DNA of 64,000 nt from JAPOUP01 sp965203255 (GCA_965203255.1 OZ241882.1:868001-932000), one strand, 5' to 3'; numbered from the stretch's first letter, positions 26,308 through 35,167 are shown. Numbers and translations are program-made. The notes: generated from the sequence alone by a model not told the origin.

Positions 26308-27402
26308 ATGATTTATGTTGATGTGAATCTACCGGACTGGTCGACAGCCACAGTTTCCATGGCGTCCATCGCCGGCGGACCTTGGTGGGACAACGCCCAC
26401 AGCGGTACCGATGGCGAGGACATTTTCACTTTTGGGCGCGACCACGGTCATGATCGAATCACCGGGTTCGGTACCGGGGATTTGATCCGGTTCACCATTC
26501 CGGGTCTGACTTACGCGAATCTGGCTTTTGCGGTTAACCAGGACGCGGGCACCATCACCATCAAGGTTCCCAACGGCGGTGCCATCACTCTGGAGGGGGT
26601 GGCGGCGTTCATCACCGAGGAGGGTGGTCACACCCTGACGGCGGATATGTTCCATTTCGCGGGGGACCCGTCCGAAAAGACGACCGGCACTGACGGCAAT
26701 GATGTCCTGCAGGGCGCCGGCGAGGATGTGAATGTCTCCGGCGGCGACGGCCACGATGTCCTGATAGGGACCGAAGGTGGTGACTCGTTGTCCGGCGGGG
26801 ATGGTCATGACCATGTCCTAGGGTATGGCGGCGACGACCGGCTGAAGGGCGGCGACGGCAACGACCGGCTCGAAGGTGGCATTGGCGACGACCTGGGACG
26901 GGGCGGCAAGGGCGATGACTGGCTCGATGGAGGTCATGGCGATGATACGCTTTTCGGCGGTAAGGGAGACGACACGCTTTACGGCGCCCATGGCGATGAC
27001 CGGCTTTACGGTGGCCAAGGCAATGACCGTCTTGATGGCGGCATCGGCGACGACCGGCTGAAGGGCGGCAACGGCGACGACACGCTCGACGGCGGTAGCG
27101 GCGATGACACCATGACAGGTGGTGCCGGGAGTGATGTCTTCGTCTACGATCACGGGCAGGCGTTTGGCGATGACACCATCACCGACTTTGAGGTTGGGGC
27201 AGATGTAATCCAGCTGGATCTTGCGAAAACCTACGGGGATGACACGTTCCGGTTCTTTGTGGAGGTTTCAGACAACGCGGAAGGCGATGCCGTTATCCAG
27301 TTCAAGAAATACGGAAGCATCTATTCCCATGTGGACGGGTCGATCACGCTGGAGGGTGTCGAGGCGAGCGAGCTGACCGATTCGGATTTCATGTTCGTGT
27401 AG
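26308..27402 (+). CDS. RTX-type calcium-binding secreted protein
   Basis: The product has 364 residues, with start ATG at 26308 preceded by GAAGGGAG at 26293-26300. Residues ~1-130 form an N-terminal beta domain of unknown function (FTFGRDHGHDRITGFGTGDL, AITLEGVAAF). Residues ~140-275 carry about 14 glycine/aspartate nonapeptides of the GGxGxDxL type (GGDGNDRLEGGIGDD, GGKGDDTLYGAHGDD) that fold into a Ca-binding beta-roll. The C-terminal domain (VFVYDHG...DTITDFEVGADVIQLD) is the type I secretion region. No signal peptide or catalytic motif is seen, and no T1SS genes are in the window, so export would rely on a transporter elsewhere. Confidence 0.9.
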   Translation: MIYVDVNLPDWSTATVSMASIAGGPWWDNAHSGTDGEDIFTFGRDHGHDRITGFGTGDLIRFTIPGLTYANLAFAVNQDAGTITIKVPNGGAITLEGVAAFITEEGGHTLTADMFHFAGDPSEKTTGTDGNDVLQGAGEDVNVSGGDGHDVLIGTEGGDSLSGGDGHDHVLGYGGDDRLKGGDGNDRLEGGIGDDLGRGGKGDDWLDGGHGDDTLFGGKGDDTLYGAHGDDRLYGGQGNDRLDGGIGDDRLKGGNGDDTLDGGSGDDTMTGGAGSDVFVYDHGQAFGDDTITDFEVGADVIQLDLAKTYGDDTFRFFVEVSDNAEGDAVIQFKKYGSIYSHVDGSITLEGVEASELTDSDFMFV

Positions 27403-27572
27403 GGATTGTCCCGGGTAGCGTGGGTCACCCGCGCCCATCCGACGGGACCGATTCTCATATGGGGACAATTCCGGAGTTCCCGGCTTCGTCGTATCCCTGC
27501 CAGTACGGGCCAGGAATTTCCCATGCGGACCCGAAGCGGACTGACAGCATCAGTGTGCGCATCGCCAGGGGG

Positions 27573-27803
27573 GATTTGCTCAGCGCGGTTGAGATACGCC
27601 TTGCGCTTGGGAAAGCACCGGCCGACCAGCGGCAGTGCGTCGAACTGGAAATCAAGGCGGCCGGCAACGCTCCCGCCGACTTGGCGGTTCTTGCTGCACG
27701 CCACCGGTTGACCAAGTATCTTGAAGAATGTCCAGCTTTGACGGATGCGATCGAATCCCGATTCAAACAGATGAGGAATGCGGGATTTCGCCGAACTGAC
27801 TGA
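27573..27803 (+). pseudogene. Truncated copy of the C-terminus of the large split protein
   Basis: The translation DLLSAVEIRLALGKAPADQ...LAARHRLTKYLEECPAL...IESRFKQM aligns without gaps to the last 75 residues of the protein ending at 23756. The frame is open upstream to 27420, but that part has no similarity to the parent. It is probably a non-functional duplicate left by rearrangement. Confidence 0.8.
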
Positions 27804-28312
27804 GCTCAGTGGGCGTGGTTCCGTTGCAAAGGGCGCTGCGGACCGCGAATGACTGGGATACCCTGCCGATGCATTTCAGCGGTCTTTTGCAAGGCGCGTG
27901 ATTTCGGCTCGAAGCCGCACCTTTCTGTGCGCGATGTTGGCCCTGTCGATTCACCACTGGCGGCCTGCAGGAGTCACTGTGTGGCTCAGGCCCGCGTTTC
28001 AGGCTAGCCAAACCCTCCTGCCGGATCAAATTCAGAAACATCACGGCACGATTCGCTCAATGGGACCGTACGATGGCAAAGGTAACGATCCTGGCAAGAG
28101 AGCGGAACGTCTGCGTGCGCTCAGCGTGAAATCGTGCTTGGTAAGTTTCGCCGCTTTGGCCAGACCTATCCTCCGATGCCCTTTTGTTCAGGGCCCCATT
28201 CCACCCTGAAGTGCAACACCAGTGGCGGTGGTGACCGGTTTTCCGGCCGCATGATGTTGCGTATCGGCCAGGAAGCGGCGACAGTCCCTTTGCTGAAGAG
28301 AAGGAGACTGCC

Positions 28313-29277
28313 ATGCCCGAGGGCTACCGCCACCTGACCCGGGACGAAAGATGCCAGATCGGCGCGCTGAAGGAAAGCGGGCTCTCCGACGGGGCCATCG
28401 CGGCCCGTCTGGGCCGTGACCGTTCGTCGGTCTGGCGGGAGCTGCGCCGTAACGGCGGGGATTCGGGATACAGCCCGGGCGAGGCGCAGGGGAGGGCGGA
28501 GGCCCGCCGCGGCGCGGCTTCCTCGAACCCGAGGAAGATGACGCCCGACCGCTGGGCGCGCGTGGAGGGGCTTCTGGCGGAGGGCTGGAGCCCGGAGCAG
28601 GTCGCGGGACGGCTGCGTCTGGAGGGCGGCTGGACGGTGGGCCGCCAGTGGATATACGAGCGCCTGAAGGCCGACAGGAAGGCGGGCGGCAGGCTGTTCC
28701 TGCTGCTGCGGCGCCGCGGGAAAAGGCCGAACTGGCGAGGCGGCAGGCACTCGGGCCGTGGCCACATCCCGGGCCGCGTCGACATCTCCGAGAGGCCGGA
28801 TGAGGTGGAGAGGAAGGAGCGTGTCGGCGACTGGGAGGCGGACACGATCATCGGGAAAGGCCACAGCGGGGCGGTTGTCTCCCTTGTGGACAGGGCGTCG
28901 AAATACGCGCTTCTCCAAAGGGTTGACCGGAGAACCTCGGCCGCGGTCTCCGCCGCGATGGTGGAGATGCTGCGGCCTTCCGCCGCGCCCGTCCACACGA
29001 TCACGGCGGACAACGGGAAGGAGTTCGCGGGCCACGCCGGCGTGGCGGAGGCGCTCGGGGCCGCCTTCTTCCTCCCCACCCCTACCACTCCTGGGAGCGT
29101 GGCCTGAACGAGCACACCAACGGGCTGGTGCGGCAGTACCTGCCCAAGGGGACGGACCTCCGCGCGGTCACCGACGCGGAGGTGAAACGGGTGCAGGACC
29201 GCCTGAACGCGCGTCCGCGCCGGGCGCTGGGCTACCGGACGCCCGCCGAGGTGCTGCACAAGGCCCGCCCTCCCTGA
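28313..29277 (+). pseudogene. IS30-family transposase with a frameshift
   Basis: Start MPEGYRHLTRDERCQIGAL with AGAAGGAGA upstream. The N-terminal helix-turn-helix (LSDGAIAARLGRDRSSVWRE) is followed by the DDE core: Asp in VGDWEADTIIGKGHSG, Asp in TITADNGKEFAGH, and Glu in HSWERGLNEHTNGLVRQY. The last block lies in a different frame: the reading frame of the start ends at 29107, and the rest (YHSWERGL...PAEVLHKARPP) continues after one base is lost or shifted in the C-rich run at 29071-29082. IS30 transposases are normally one frame, so this copy is probably inactivated unless ribosomes slip. Confidence 0.85.
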
Positions 29278-29508
29278 GGCCGCGCGACCGCCTCCCACCG
29301 GCGCGCAGGAAGGGGGTGGAATGGATTTCGGGACCGCGTCCGTCCGGGCTCCGGTCGGGCTGCGCCCTCCCTGCGCCCGGACGGACGCGACCCGCCCCGG
29401 CGGAGGCGTTGCGTTGCCCGGAAAGCCCGGATAACCTGCATACAGAAGGGACCACAGCCGTCCCGGGGCCGGATCCGCGGCGCCCGGGGGCCGCAGACCA
29501 CGCCTTCC

Positions 29509-29553
29509 GGCCATTCCCGCAGCTCGGGCTACGCCCCCGCTGCGGGAATGGCC
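29509..29553. repeat. Strong inverted repeat inside the IS30 right end
   Basis: GGCCATTCCCGCAGC (29509-29523) and GCTGCGGGAATGGCC (29539-29553) form a perfect 15-bp stem with a 15-base loop adjoining the right terminal repeat. The window-end copy has an imperfect version (GGCCATTCCC...GGGAATGGCC). It could block transcription reading in from outside, or be part of the transposase binding end. Confidence 0.7.
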
Positions 29554-29630
29554 GGTGTTGCACTTCGGAGTGGAAGTGGGGAGGCAATCTTCCTGGTCGA
29601 CGCCTGTGTGCGACATCGCGTTCAGGCAGA

Positions 29631-29900
29631 GGGTTGATGGCGAGGCGGGATTCAGGCCAAAGCACGGCGGACTCGATGGGTCCGTGACGGGAGCATCTCC
29701 TTCAGCCACTGTTGATACTTAGACCAAAGGAACACGCGACAATGGCGCACGTTGGAACGATGACCTGTCCCGAAACGTCCATTTCGCTGCTCCACCATTA
29801 CCGGACATGGTTCGTCTGCCCGAGACCATGAACAGCTGCGCCGCGCCGCTGGCGCTGAGGCTTGGCTTCAACGGGCTTTATGCCGTTCGCCCTCCGGTCA
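29631..29900. other. Intergenic stretch with nothing recognised
   Basis: Host-like composition. No conserved frame, RNA or repeat was identified between the end of duplication copy B and the small coiled-coil gene. Confidence 0.4.
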
Positions 29901-30119
29901 TCAGAAGAACAGCTTCACGAGTGCTGCCGTCGCGCCCATGACCGCCGCCGCCGCCAGAGCTGGAGCGAGAAAGGTGTTCACCCCGATCTGGCGGGTCTCA
30001 GCGAGAAGCTTCGTGATCTCCGCCCGCATCTTGTCGTCAACCTGGCGGGTCTCGGCGAGAAGCTTTGCGATCTCCGCCCGCATCTTGTCATCCGCAAGTG
30101 ACTGTTCCTGATGTGTCAC
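29901..30119 (-). CDS. Small tail-anchored coiled-coil protein with an internal tandem repeat
   Basis: The product has 72 residues and starts at GTG (30119) with AGGAGAG eight bases upstream. It consists of two near-identical 18-residue units, DDKMRAEIAKLLAETRQV and DDKMRAEITKLLAETRQI, forming an amphipathic coiled coil, followed by one hydrophobic segment (LAPALAAAAVMGATAALVKL) at the C-terminus. The repeat is also clear in DNA (about 54-bp units). Similar short coiled-coil plus membrane-anchor proteins occur near prophages and mobile regions; their role is unknown. Confidence 0.6.
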   Translation of the reverse strand: MTHQEQSLADDKMRAEIAKLLAETRQVDDKMRAEITKLLAETRQIGVNTFLAPALAAAAVMGATAALVKLFF

Positions 30120-30230
30120 TTGATCTCTCCTATATGTCGGGCACAGCCATCCTTCGACGCGAAAAAATAGGGTCGTTGGCCCCGGGATGCAATGGCAATC
30201 CCATCCGGTCACAGGGTCAACTTTTTCTCT

Positions 30231-30250
30231 CCCACTTCCATTCCGAAGTG
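30231..30250 (+). repeat. Partial IS30-type terminal sequence (remnant)
   Basis: cccacttccattccgaagtg differs by one base from the first 20 bases of the IS30 right end (read inward from 29581), then diverges. It lies 44 bp from a LysR gene fragment. Confidence 0.55.
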
Positions 30251-30294
30251 GGGCTTGAAAAAAGATCGGTCACTCGCGGAAAAAATTCGCCCCT

Positions 30295-30380
30295 TCTGAC
30301 GCGCTGACCGTGCTTCCGTATTCGGTGGTATTCATGCTGCGGCGGGAAAACCGCCCGGAAGCCCCGCCGGTCAGGAGCGG
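30295..30380 (+). pseudogene. 86-bp fragment of the hydroxyquinol LysR gene
   Basis: This stretch matches 16641-16726 with only a handful of changes, and encodes LPYSVVFMLRRENRPEAPPV against LPYSVVFMLRRENRLEALPV in the intact regulator. Nothing of the gene precedes or follows, so it is a stray fragment from a related gene copy or from rearrangement. Confidence 0.8.
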
Positions 30381-30420
30381 ATTCCCTGAGAATCCACCAT
30401 TTCTCGACAATAATCGCCCA

Positions 30421-30476
30421 TTGGACCAGCTTTGGTATATCAGATTCAATTTTGGATTCGAATTGGTCCGATATAC
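30421..30476 (+). promoter_or_regulatory. Interleaved inverted repeats upstream of amt
   Basis: GGACCA (30423-30428) pairs with TGGTCC (30464-30469), and GTATATC (30435-30441) pairs with GATATAC (30470-30476). They lie 68-120 bp before the amt start. The TTTGGTATATC half resembles TTTTGGTATACC upstream of the GntR gene at 54251, so a shared regulator is possible. The role is inferred from position and symmetry only. Confidence 0.4.
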
Positions 30477-30543
30477 TAAATTGTCACCAACGTAGAAAGC
30501 CCAGTTACGAACTGGACCACATGCAATTGGAGGAACCGCCAAG

Positions 30544-31926
30544 ATGGAAGAGCAACTCGCCGAACTCGCGGCAAAGGTCGCAGAACTCGATGCGGCGGCA
30601 AGCGTAACCAACACGATCTTCGCCGAGGCATACTATTACCTTACCATCCCACTAATGATCATCATCCATGCAGGCTTCCTGGCCTATGAGATGGGTGCAT
30701 CGCGGCTGAAAAATGTGCTGGCATCAGGTGTCAAGAACATTCTGGCCCTGGCCTTCATGGTGCCAACGTTCTACCTGTTCGGTTGGTGGGTGTACTGGGC
30801 CTTTCCTACCGGGATCACCTTCTCGGAAGGGCCGAACGGAATCTCCGGTTGGGCATACGCGAATTCCATCGCCCTCCCCTGGGTTGAGTGGATGGGGCCA
30901 AACATCGCCGACAATGCGTCAGGCGTATTCTGGGGTGCCTTTACGCTGTTCGCGGCAACGACGGCCTCAATCATGTCCGGTGCCGTCATCGAACGGATCC
31001 AGGTCGTGGGTTTCGTCATTCTCGCGATCGTACTGGGCAGCTTCGCCTGGGTCGTAGCGGCAGCCTGGGGCTGGCACGCCGATGGCTGGCTTGTGACGAA
31101 GTGGGGCCTGCATGATTTCGGCGCAGCGGGACTCGTCCATGCGGTTGCCGGATTCTTTGCGCTAGGTATCCTGGTCAATCTCGGCCCTCGGGTCGGCAAG
31201 TTCAATGCCGACGGAACAGCCAACCACATCGGAGCCCACAATCTTCCCTTCACGGTTACTGGCCTCATGCTTATCATCGTGGGGTTCTGGGGATTCCTCA
31301 TGGCCTGCCTTATCGTGCCCGGCGAAGCTTGGAGCTGGTACGGTGACAAATTTGCCACAATTTATGGAACCCCGACCACGCTCTCTTCGCTCAGCTTCAA
31401 CATATTGATGGGCTTCTCTGGAGGAATCATTGGTGCCTGGGCTGTAACCCGTGATCCGTTTTGGATGATGTCCGGCGGACTGGCCGGCATCATCGCAACG
31501 GCTTCTGGTCTGGACATTTACTGGCCGCCTCTCGCCTTCGCGATCGGCTTCGCAGGTGGCTGCCTGCTGCGGCCCTGCGCCAAAGTCCTTGAGAACTGGG
31601 GAATCGATGACGCGGTCGGCGCAGTGACTGTCCACGGCACGATTGGCCTGTTTGGTCTGATCATGCTCGGCATCTGGGGCTCTGGCTATCCAGCCCTGCA
31701 GGGAGCCGAAGCTCCCACGATCAGCTTAATTGGGCAGATCGTGGGCGCGGTCGTGTTCTTCCTTTTGGGATTCGTGCCGGGATATGTCGTATCATTGATT
31801 CTCAAGTCACTGGGTATGCTGCGCGTCAGCGTTGAAGCGGAACGCGTTGGCCTTGACATGACCAAGGTACCTGTTGCGGCGTATCCCGAAGGAATTGGAA
31901 CCTCAGCCAATCCAAATCACAGATAA
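30544..31926 (+). CDS. amt: Ammonium transporter, Amt/MEP family
   Basis: The product has 460 residues with a short N-terminal coiled coil (MEEQLAELAAKVAELDAA) before about eleven membrane helices. It forms trimeric channels for ammonium or methylammonium. Seen: the first helix with YYYLTIPLMIIIHAGFLAYE, the Amt signature around HDFGAAGLVHAVAGFFALG with the first pore histidine, and GAVTVHGTIGLFGL with the second. AGGAGG-like TGGAGGAACC lies just upstream of the start. Its place before the GlnT/GmaS-type ligase suggests it recovers ammonium or takes up methylammonium for that enzyme. Confidence 0.92.
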   Translation: MEEQLAELAAKVAELDAAASVTNTIFAEAYYYLTIPLMIIIHAGFLAYEMGASRLKNVLASGVKNILALAFMVPTFYLFGWWVYWAFPTGITFSEGPNGISGWAYANSIALPWVEWMGPNIADNASGVFWGAFTLFAATTASIMSGAVIERIQVVGFVILAIVLGSFAWVVAAAWGWHADGWLVTKWGLHDFGAAGLVHAVAGFFALGILVNLGPRVGKFNADGTANHIGAHNLPFTVTGLMLIIVGFWGFLMACLIVPGEAWSWYGDKFATIYGTPTTLSSLSFNILMGFSGGIIGAWAVTRDPFWMMSGGLAGIIATASGLDIYWPPLAFAIGFAGGCLLRPCAKVLENWGIDDAVGAVTVHGTIGLFGLIMLGIWGSGYPALQGAEAPTISLIGQIVGAVVFFLLGFVPGYVVSLILKSLGMLRVSVEAERVGLDMTKVPVAAYPEGIGTSANPNHR

Positions 31927-31948
31927 AAGATGACGAAAGGAGAAAATC

Positions 31949-32128
31949 ATGGGATCCGCTTTCAGTAACTGGGAGGAATTCACCGGTCCGATCTACATGG
32001 GCGCGGGCACATCCTGGGAGATTATCTGGACCCTGGTGGCCGCAGGCTGCTGCATCGCAGCGCTGGTGCTTGGCTCCAGGCACGAAACCGATGCCTACAG
32101 GCGTCTGGAACCAGGCGGGGATTCCTAA
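31949..32128 (+). CDS. Small single-pass membrane protein between amt and the GlnT/GmaS gene
   Basis: The 59-residue product starts at ATG 31949, with the strong ribosome site GAAAGGAG at 31935-31942, and lies 22 bp after amt. It has a short soluble N-terminus (MGSAFSNWEEFTGPIYMGAG), one hydrophobic segment (IIWTLVAAGCCIAALVLG) and a charged C-terminal tail (SRHETDAYRRLEPGG). Family unknown to me. Tight linkage suggests a small accessory subunit or regulator of the transporter. Confidence 0.75.
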   Translation: MGSAFSNWEEFTGPIYMGAGTSWEIIWTLVAAGCCIAALVLGSRHETDAYRRLEPGGDS

Positions 32129-32252
32129 GTTTGACCGCATCGGCCAAACGTTGAACCGGTAGGGCCGCAGCGGTATCGCGGCCCTACCCCATACACACAG
32201 CGAACCAGCGACAACAGACTCATGGTTCGGAGATGCAGCAACGGAGAATCAC

Positions 32253-33548
32253 ATGGCAACGTCTCTGCAGATCTTTGCCGAACGGAACCAAGTCAGGTTC
32301 TTTCTGTTCAACTTCACCGATCTATTCGGCGTACAGCGGGCCAAGCTGGTGCCCACTTCCGCAGTCGGCGCAATGCAGGAATCCGGCGCTGGCTTCGCTG
32401 GTTTCGCCTCCTGGCTCGACATGACCCCGGCACATCCCGACATGTTCGTGATTCCCGATCCCAACTCGGTTATCCAGCTGCCCTGGAAGCCGGAAGTCGC
32501 ATGGGTCGCTGGCGACCCATGGATGGATGGAGCGCCGGTCGCCCAGGCTCCGCGCAATGTACTCAAGCGGCTAAGGGAGTCCGCAGGCACTCTTCAGTTG
32601 ATGACTGGCGTCGAGCCGGAGTTTCACCTCATTGACTCCGACGCATCCGGCATATCGGACCCTCGCGATATCCAAGAAAAGCCATGCTACGACCAATCGG
32701 CGCTCATGCGTCGCTATGACGTGATCTCGGAGATCTGCAGCACGATGGACGGGCTTGGCTGGGAGCCCTACCAGAACGACCATGAGGACGCCAACGGGCA
32801 GTTCGAGATCAATTGGGCATATTCCGAATGCCTTACCACCGCCGACAGGCTCGCCTTCTTCAAGTTCATGGTGAAGGAAATCGCGCAGACCCATGGACTG
32901 CGGGCAACCTTCATGCCGAAGCCATTTTCCACAATCACGGGAAACGGCTGCCATGTGCATATTTCATTGGTTGAGAATGGCAGAAACCTGTTCGCCAACG
33001 ACGAAGACGAAATGGGCCTGAGCCAAACGTGCTACCATTTTCTCGGCGGACTACTGAGCCATGCACAGGGCCTTGCCGCGATATCCAACCCGACTGTCAA
33101 CAGCTACAAACGACTCAATGCACCCCGCACGGTTTCAGGCGCCACCTGGTCACCGAATACTGCCAGCTACGGTGGCAACAACCGCACTCACATGGTGAGG
33201 ATTCCCGACGCTGGCCGCATCGAGCTTCGACTGGCGGACGGCGCCGCCAACCCCTATCTGCTCATGGCAGCAATTCTTGCAGCGGGCACCGATGGAATGG
33301 AAAGGTCGACCGATCCGGGCAAACGCCTTGACATCGACATATATTCGGAACCGCACAGGGCGCGTGGCGTCCGAAAGCTTCCGCTCAACCTCCTTGACGC
33401 GTTGCGGGCACTGAAGAAAGACAAAGTTCTTTGCGACATCATGGGATCGGAATTCGCCAATGCCTATCTGAAGCTCAAATTGGATGACTGGAATTCCTAC
33501 GCACGCCACCTAACGGAATGGGAAAGGGAACATACTCTGGATTGTTGA
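32253..33548 (+). CDS. Type III-like glutamine synthetase (GlnT), candidate gamma-glutamylmethylamide synthetase
   Basis: ATP-dependent ligase of 431 residues that joins glutamate to ammonia or methylamine. The N-terminal beta-grasp (FFLFNFTDLFGVQRAKLVP) is followed by the catalytic barrel with TGVEPEFHLI, QNDHEDANGQFEINW, the conserved ATFMPKPFSTITGNGCHVHI, and NRTHMVRIPDAGRIELRLAD. This GlnT subtype clusters with amt and N-methylglutamate genes in roseobacters and rhizobia, where it serves as GmaS. A second, 496-residue paralogue lies at 52421-53911, and sequence alone does not decide which one makes gamma-glutamylmethylamide. Confidence 0.8.
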   Translation: MATSLQIFAERNQVRFFLFNFTDLFGVQRAKLVPTSAVGAMQESGAGFAGFASWLDMTPAHPDMFVIPDPNSVIQLPWKPEVAWVAGDPWMDGAPVAQAPRNVLKRLRESAGTLQLMTGVEPEFHLIDSDASGISDPRDIQEKPCYDQSALMRRYDVISEICSTMDGLGWEPYQNDHEDANGQFEINWAYSECLTTADRLAFFKFMVKEIAQTHGLRATFMPKPFSTITGNGCHVHISLVENGRNLFANDEDEMGLSQTCYHFLGGLLSHAQGLAAISNPTVNSYKRLNAPRTVSGATWSPNTASYGGNNRTHMVRIPDAGRIELRLADGAANPYLLMAAILAAGTDGMERSTDPGKRLDIDIYSEPHRARGVRKLPLNLLDALRALKKDKVLCDIMGSEFANAYLKLKLDDWNSYARHLTEWEREHTLDC

Positions 33549-33593
33549 TCCCGCACGAGGATTCGCAATCCGCATCGCAGGTCGGAAGCTTCC

Positions 33594-34766
33594 ATGAACG
33601 ACGGACTTCCCTATCTTGATCTGACAGCACCGGGTTTCTCAACCAGGGGAGCCGAGGTTATTTCGGCGCGTGACAGGCACTGGTGCGCCCGCACACCATT
33701 TGGCCTCGCCGTCCTCCGCCATCATGAGGCGGGCCAGCTGCTTCGAGACAGCCGTCTCAGGCAAGGAAGTTACGCCTGGCCCGGCAGGATGGGATTGAAG
33801 GGGAGCTTTGCCGAGTTCTGGAAGCGCAGCGTCATCAGTCAGGAAGGCGACACGCATAAGACTCAGCGACGCATAGCAATGGCGGCACTCTCCGAAGGCT
33901 ACATCGAAGGCTTGGTTCCGGAGTTCGAGCGCATCGCACAGTTGCTCGGGGAAGACCTCGGAAAACGCTCATGCGAATTCATTCATGAGTTCACGGAACC
34001 CTTTGCCAGCCGCGCGATCACGACGCTTTTGGGATTGCCAGACAGTGAGGCCGATTGGATAGCGAAAGACGCGGTGGCGTTGGGAAAAGCAATGGCTGTC
34101 GACTGCCTTCGCCACCAGACCGAGTTCAACGATGCCTGCGACCGGTTGATGGAACTTGCCCGATCCCTGCTGGCGCGTGTGCATAGCGGTGTAGACACAG
34201 GAAGTGTCGTCGCCAGGATGATGGTGGCCGCCAACGGCACCGGAACCGATGTACTCGAGGATCTCGTGGTGATCTCCATCTTCGGCGGGGTTGACACAAC
34301 CCGTGCGCAGCTAGGGTTCGCACTGGCATTGTTCGCCGCCCACCCTGACCAATGGAGGCTGCTGAGAGACAATCCAGCGCTCATCCCACAGGCGGTCGAT
34401 GAGGTGATCCGCGCCTGGCCCACCACGACATGGAGCACGCGCGAGGCGCTGGTGGATTTCGAGTTTGGCGGCGTCAGGATTGCCTCCGGTACGACACTTC
34501 ATATGCTGGTCCATTCGACTGCGACCGATCCATTGGCCATCCCGGGATGGCGGTTTGACGTGTCACAGCCGAGGAAAATCCATTTCGGATTCGGCGGCGG
34601 CGCACATCACTGCCTTGGAGCGCTTGTCGCTCGCACTGACATGGCAGCGGCACTTCGCGTGCTTTCGAAGATGTTTCGAAAAGTTGAACTTGCCGGGGAA
34701 CTCGACCTGCAGCCAGACAGTGGAAATACCAGCCCAAACGCGCTGCCCCTACGTTTCCTAGCATAG
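33594..34766 (+). CDS. Cytochrome P450 of unknown substrate
   Basis: The 390-residue bacterial soluble P450 is 45 bp after the GlnT-type gene and probably co-transcribed. Landmarks: I-helix oxygen-activation motif FGGVDTTRAQ (residues 230-239), ExxR in DEVIRAW (Glu270, Arg273), and haem loop FGFGGGAHHCLGALVARTD with Cys340. No ferredoxin or reductase gene is in the window, so electrons must come from elsewhere. Bacterial P450s hydroxylate or N/O-demethylate small molecules, and its position invites an amine N-demethylation hypothesis. Confidence 0.9.
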   Translation: MNDGLPYLDLTAPGFSTRGAEVISARDRHWCARTPFGLAVLRHHEAGQLLRDSRLRQGSYAWPGRMGLKGSFAEFWKRSVISQEGDTHKTQRRIAMAALSEGYIEGLVPEFERIAQLLGEDLGKRSCEFIHEFTEPFASRAITTLLGLPDSEADWIAKDAVALGKAMAVDCLRHQTEFNDACDRLMELARSLLARVHSGVDTGSVVARMMVAANGTGTDVLEDLVVISIFGGVDTTRAQLGFALALFAAHPDQWRLLRDNPALIPQAVDEVIRAWPTTTWSTREALVDFEFGGVRIASGTTLHMLVHSTATDPLAIPGWRFDVSQPRKIHFGFGGGAHHCLGALVARTDMAAALRVLSKMFRKVELAGELDLQPDSGNTSPNALPLRFLA

Positions 34767-35167
34767 CGCTCCGAAGACGCGATTTCCACAATTGCACAGT
34801 TTGAAGTCACCGTCCCAAGGAAATCGCAAGTGGTGAGGAAAACCGAACATCAACGGGCACCTGTAATCTGAATCGCCTTTGCACCAGCCACGAAATACCT
34901 GGTCCATTGCGGCATAAAAGTCTGGCCTTATGCCGAACGGAGGCCCGTGTCAAGCAACACCTGTATTCGTGACGAACCCACGGTATTTCGGTATTGGCTT
35001 GGCTACAACGGATACATGCTGTCCGGATGTCCTGTTGTGCTCATGATTTCTTCCGTTCACAAAGGGGATAAAGCAGGTCAGGACTACCATGCCGCGGCCA
35101 CCTGAACCGCAATAACTTGCAAGCGGCTCACATGGAAACGCAAGCCCGATGCGACCCTGACCCCAGA
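34767..35167. other. Intergenic stretch between converging transcription units
   Basis: About 400 bp between the P450 stop and the tdm stop. No conserved frame, RNA or clear terminator hairpin was recognised. Confidence 0.45.

Larger units (their letters stand above)
28196..29581 (+). mobile_element. IS30-family element, about 1.39 kb
   Basis: Imperfect inverted ends share GAAGTGCAACACC (left at 28207-28220; right inverse GGTGTTGCACTTC at 29554-29566). The element carries one IS30-type transposase gene and splits copy B of the segmental duplication. The same right end appears inverted at 63870-64000, so a second copy begins there. Exact boundaries are good to a few bases. Confidence 0.85.
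27573..29630 (+). repeat. Segmental duplication, copy B (interrupted by IS30)
   Basis: Counterpart of 23534-25485. Similarity runs to about 28195, is broken by the IS30 element, and resumes at about 29582 (ggcaatcttcctggtcgacg against ggcaatccccctggtcggcg in copy A) to about 29630. Confidence 0.85.
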
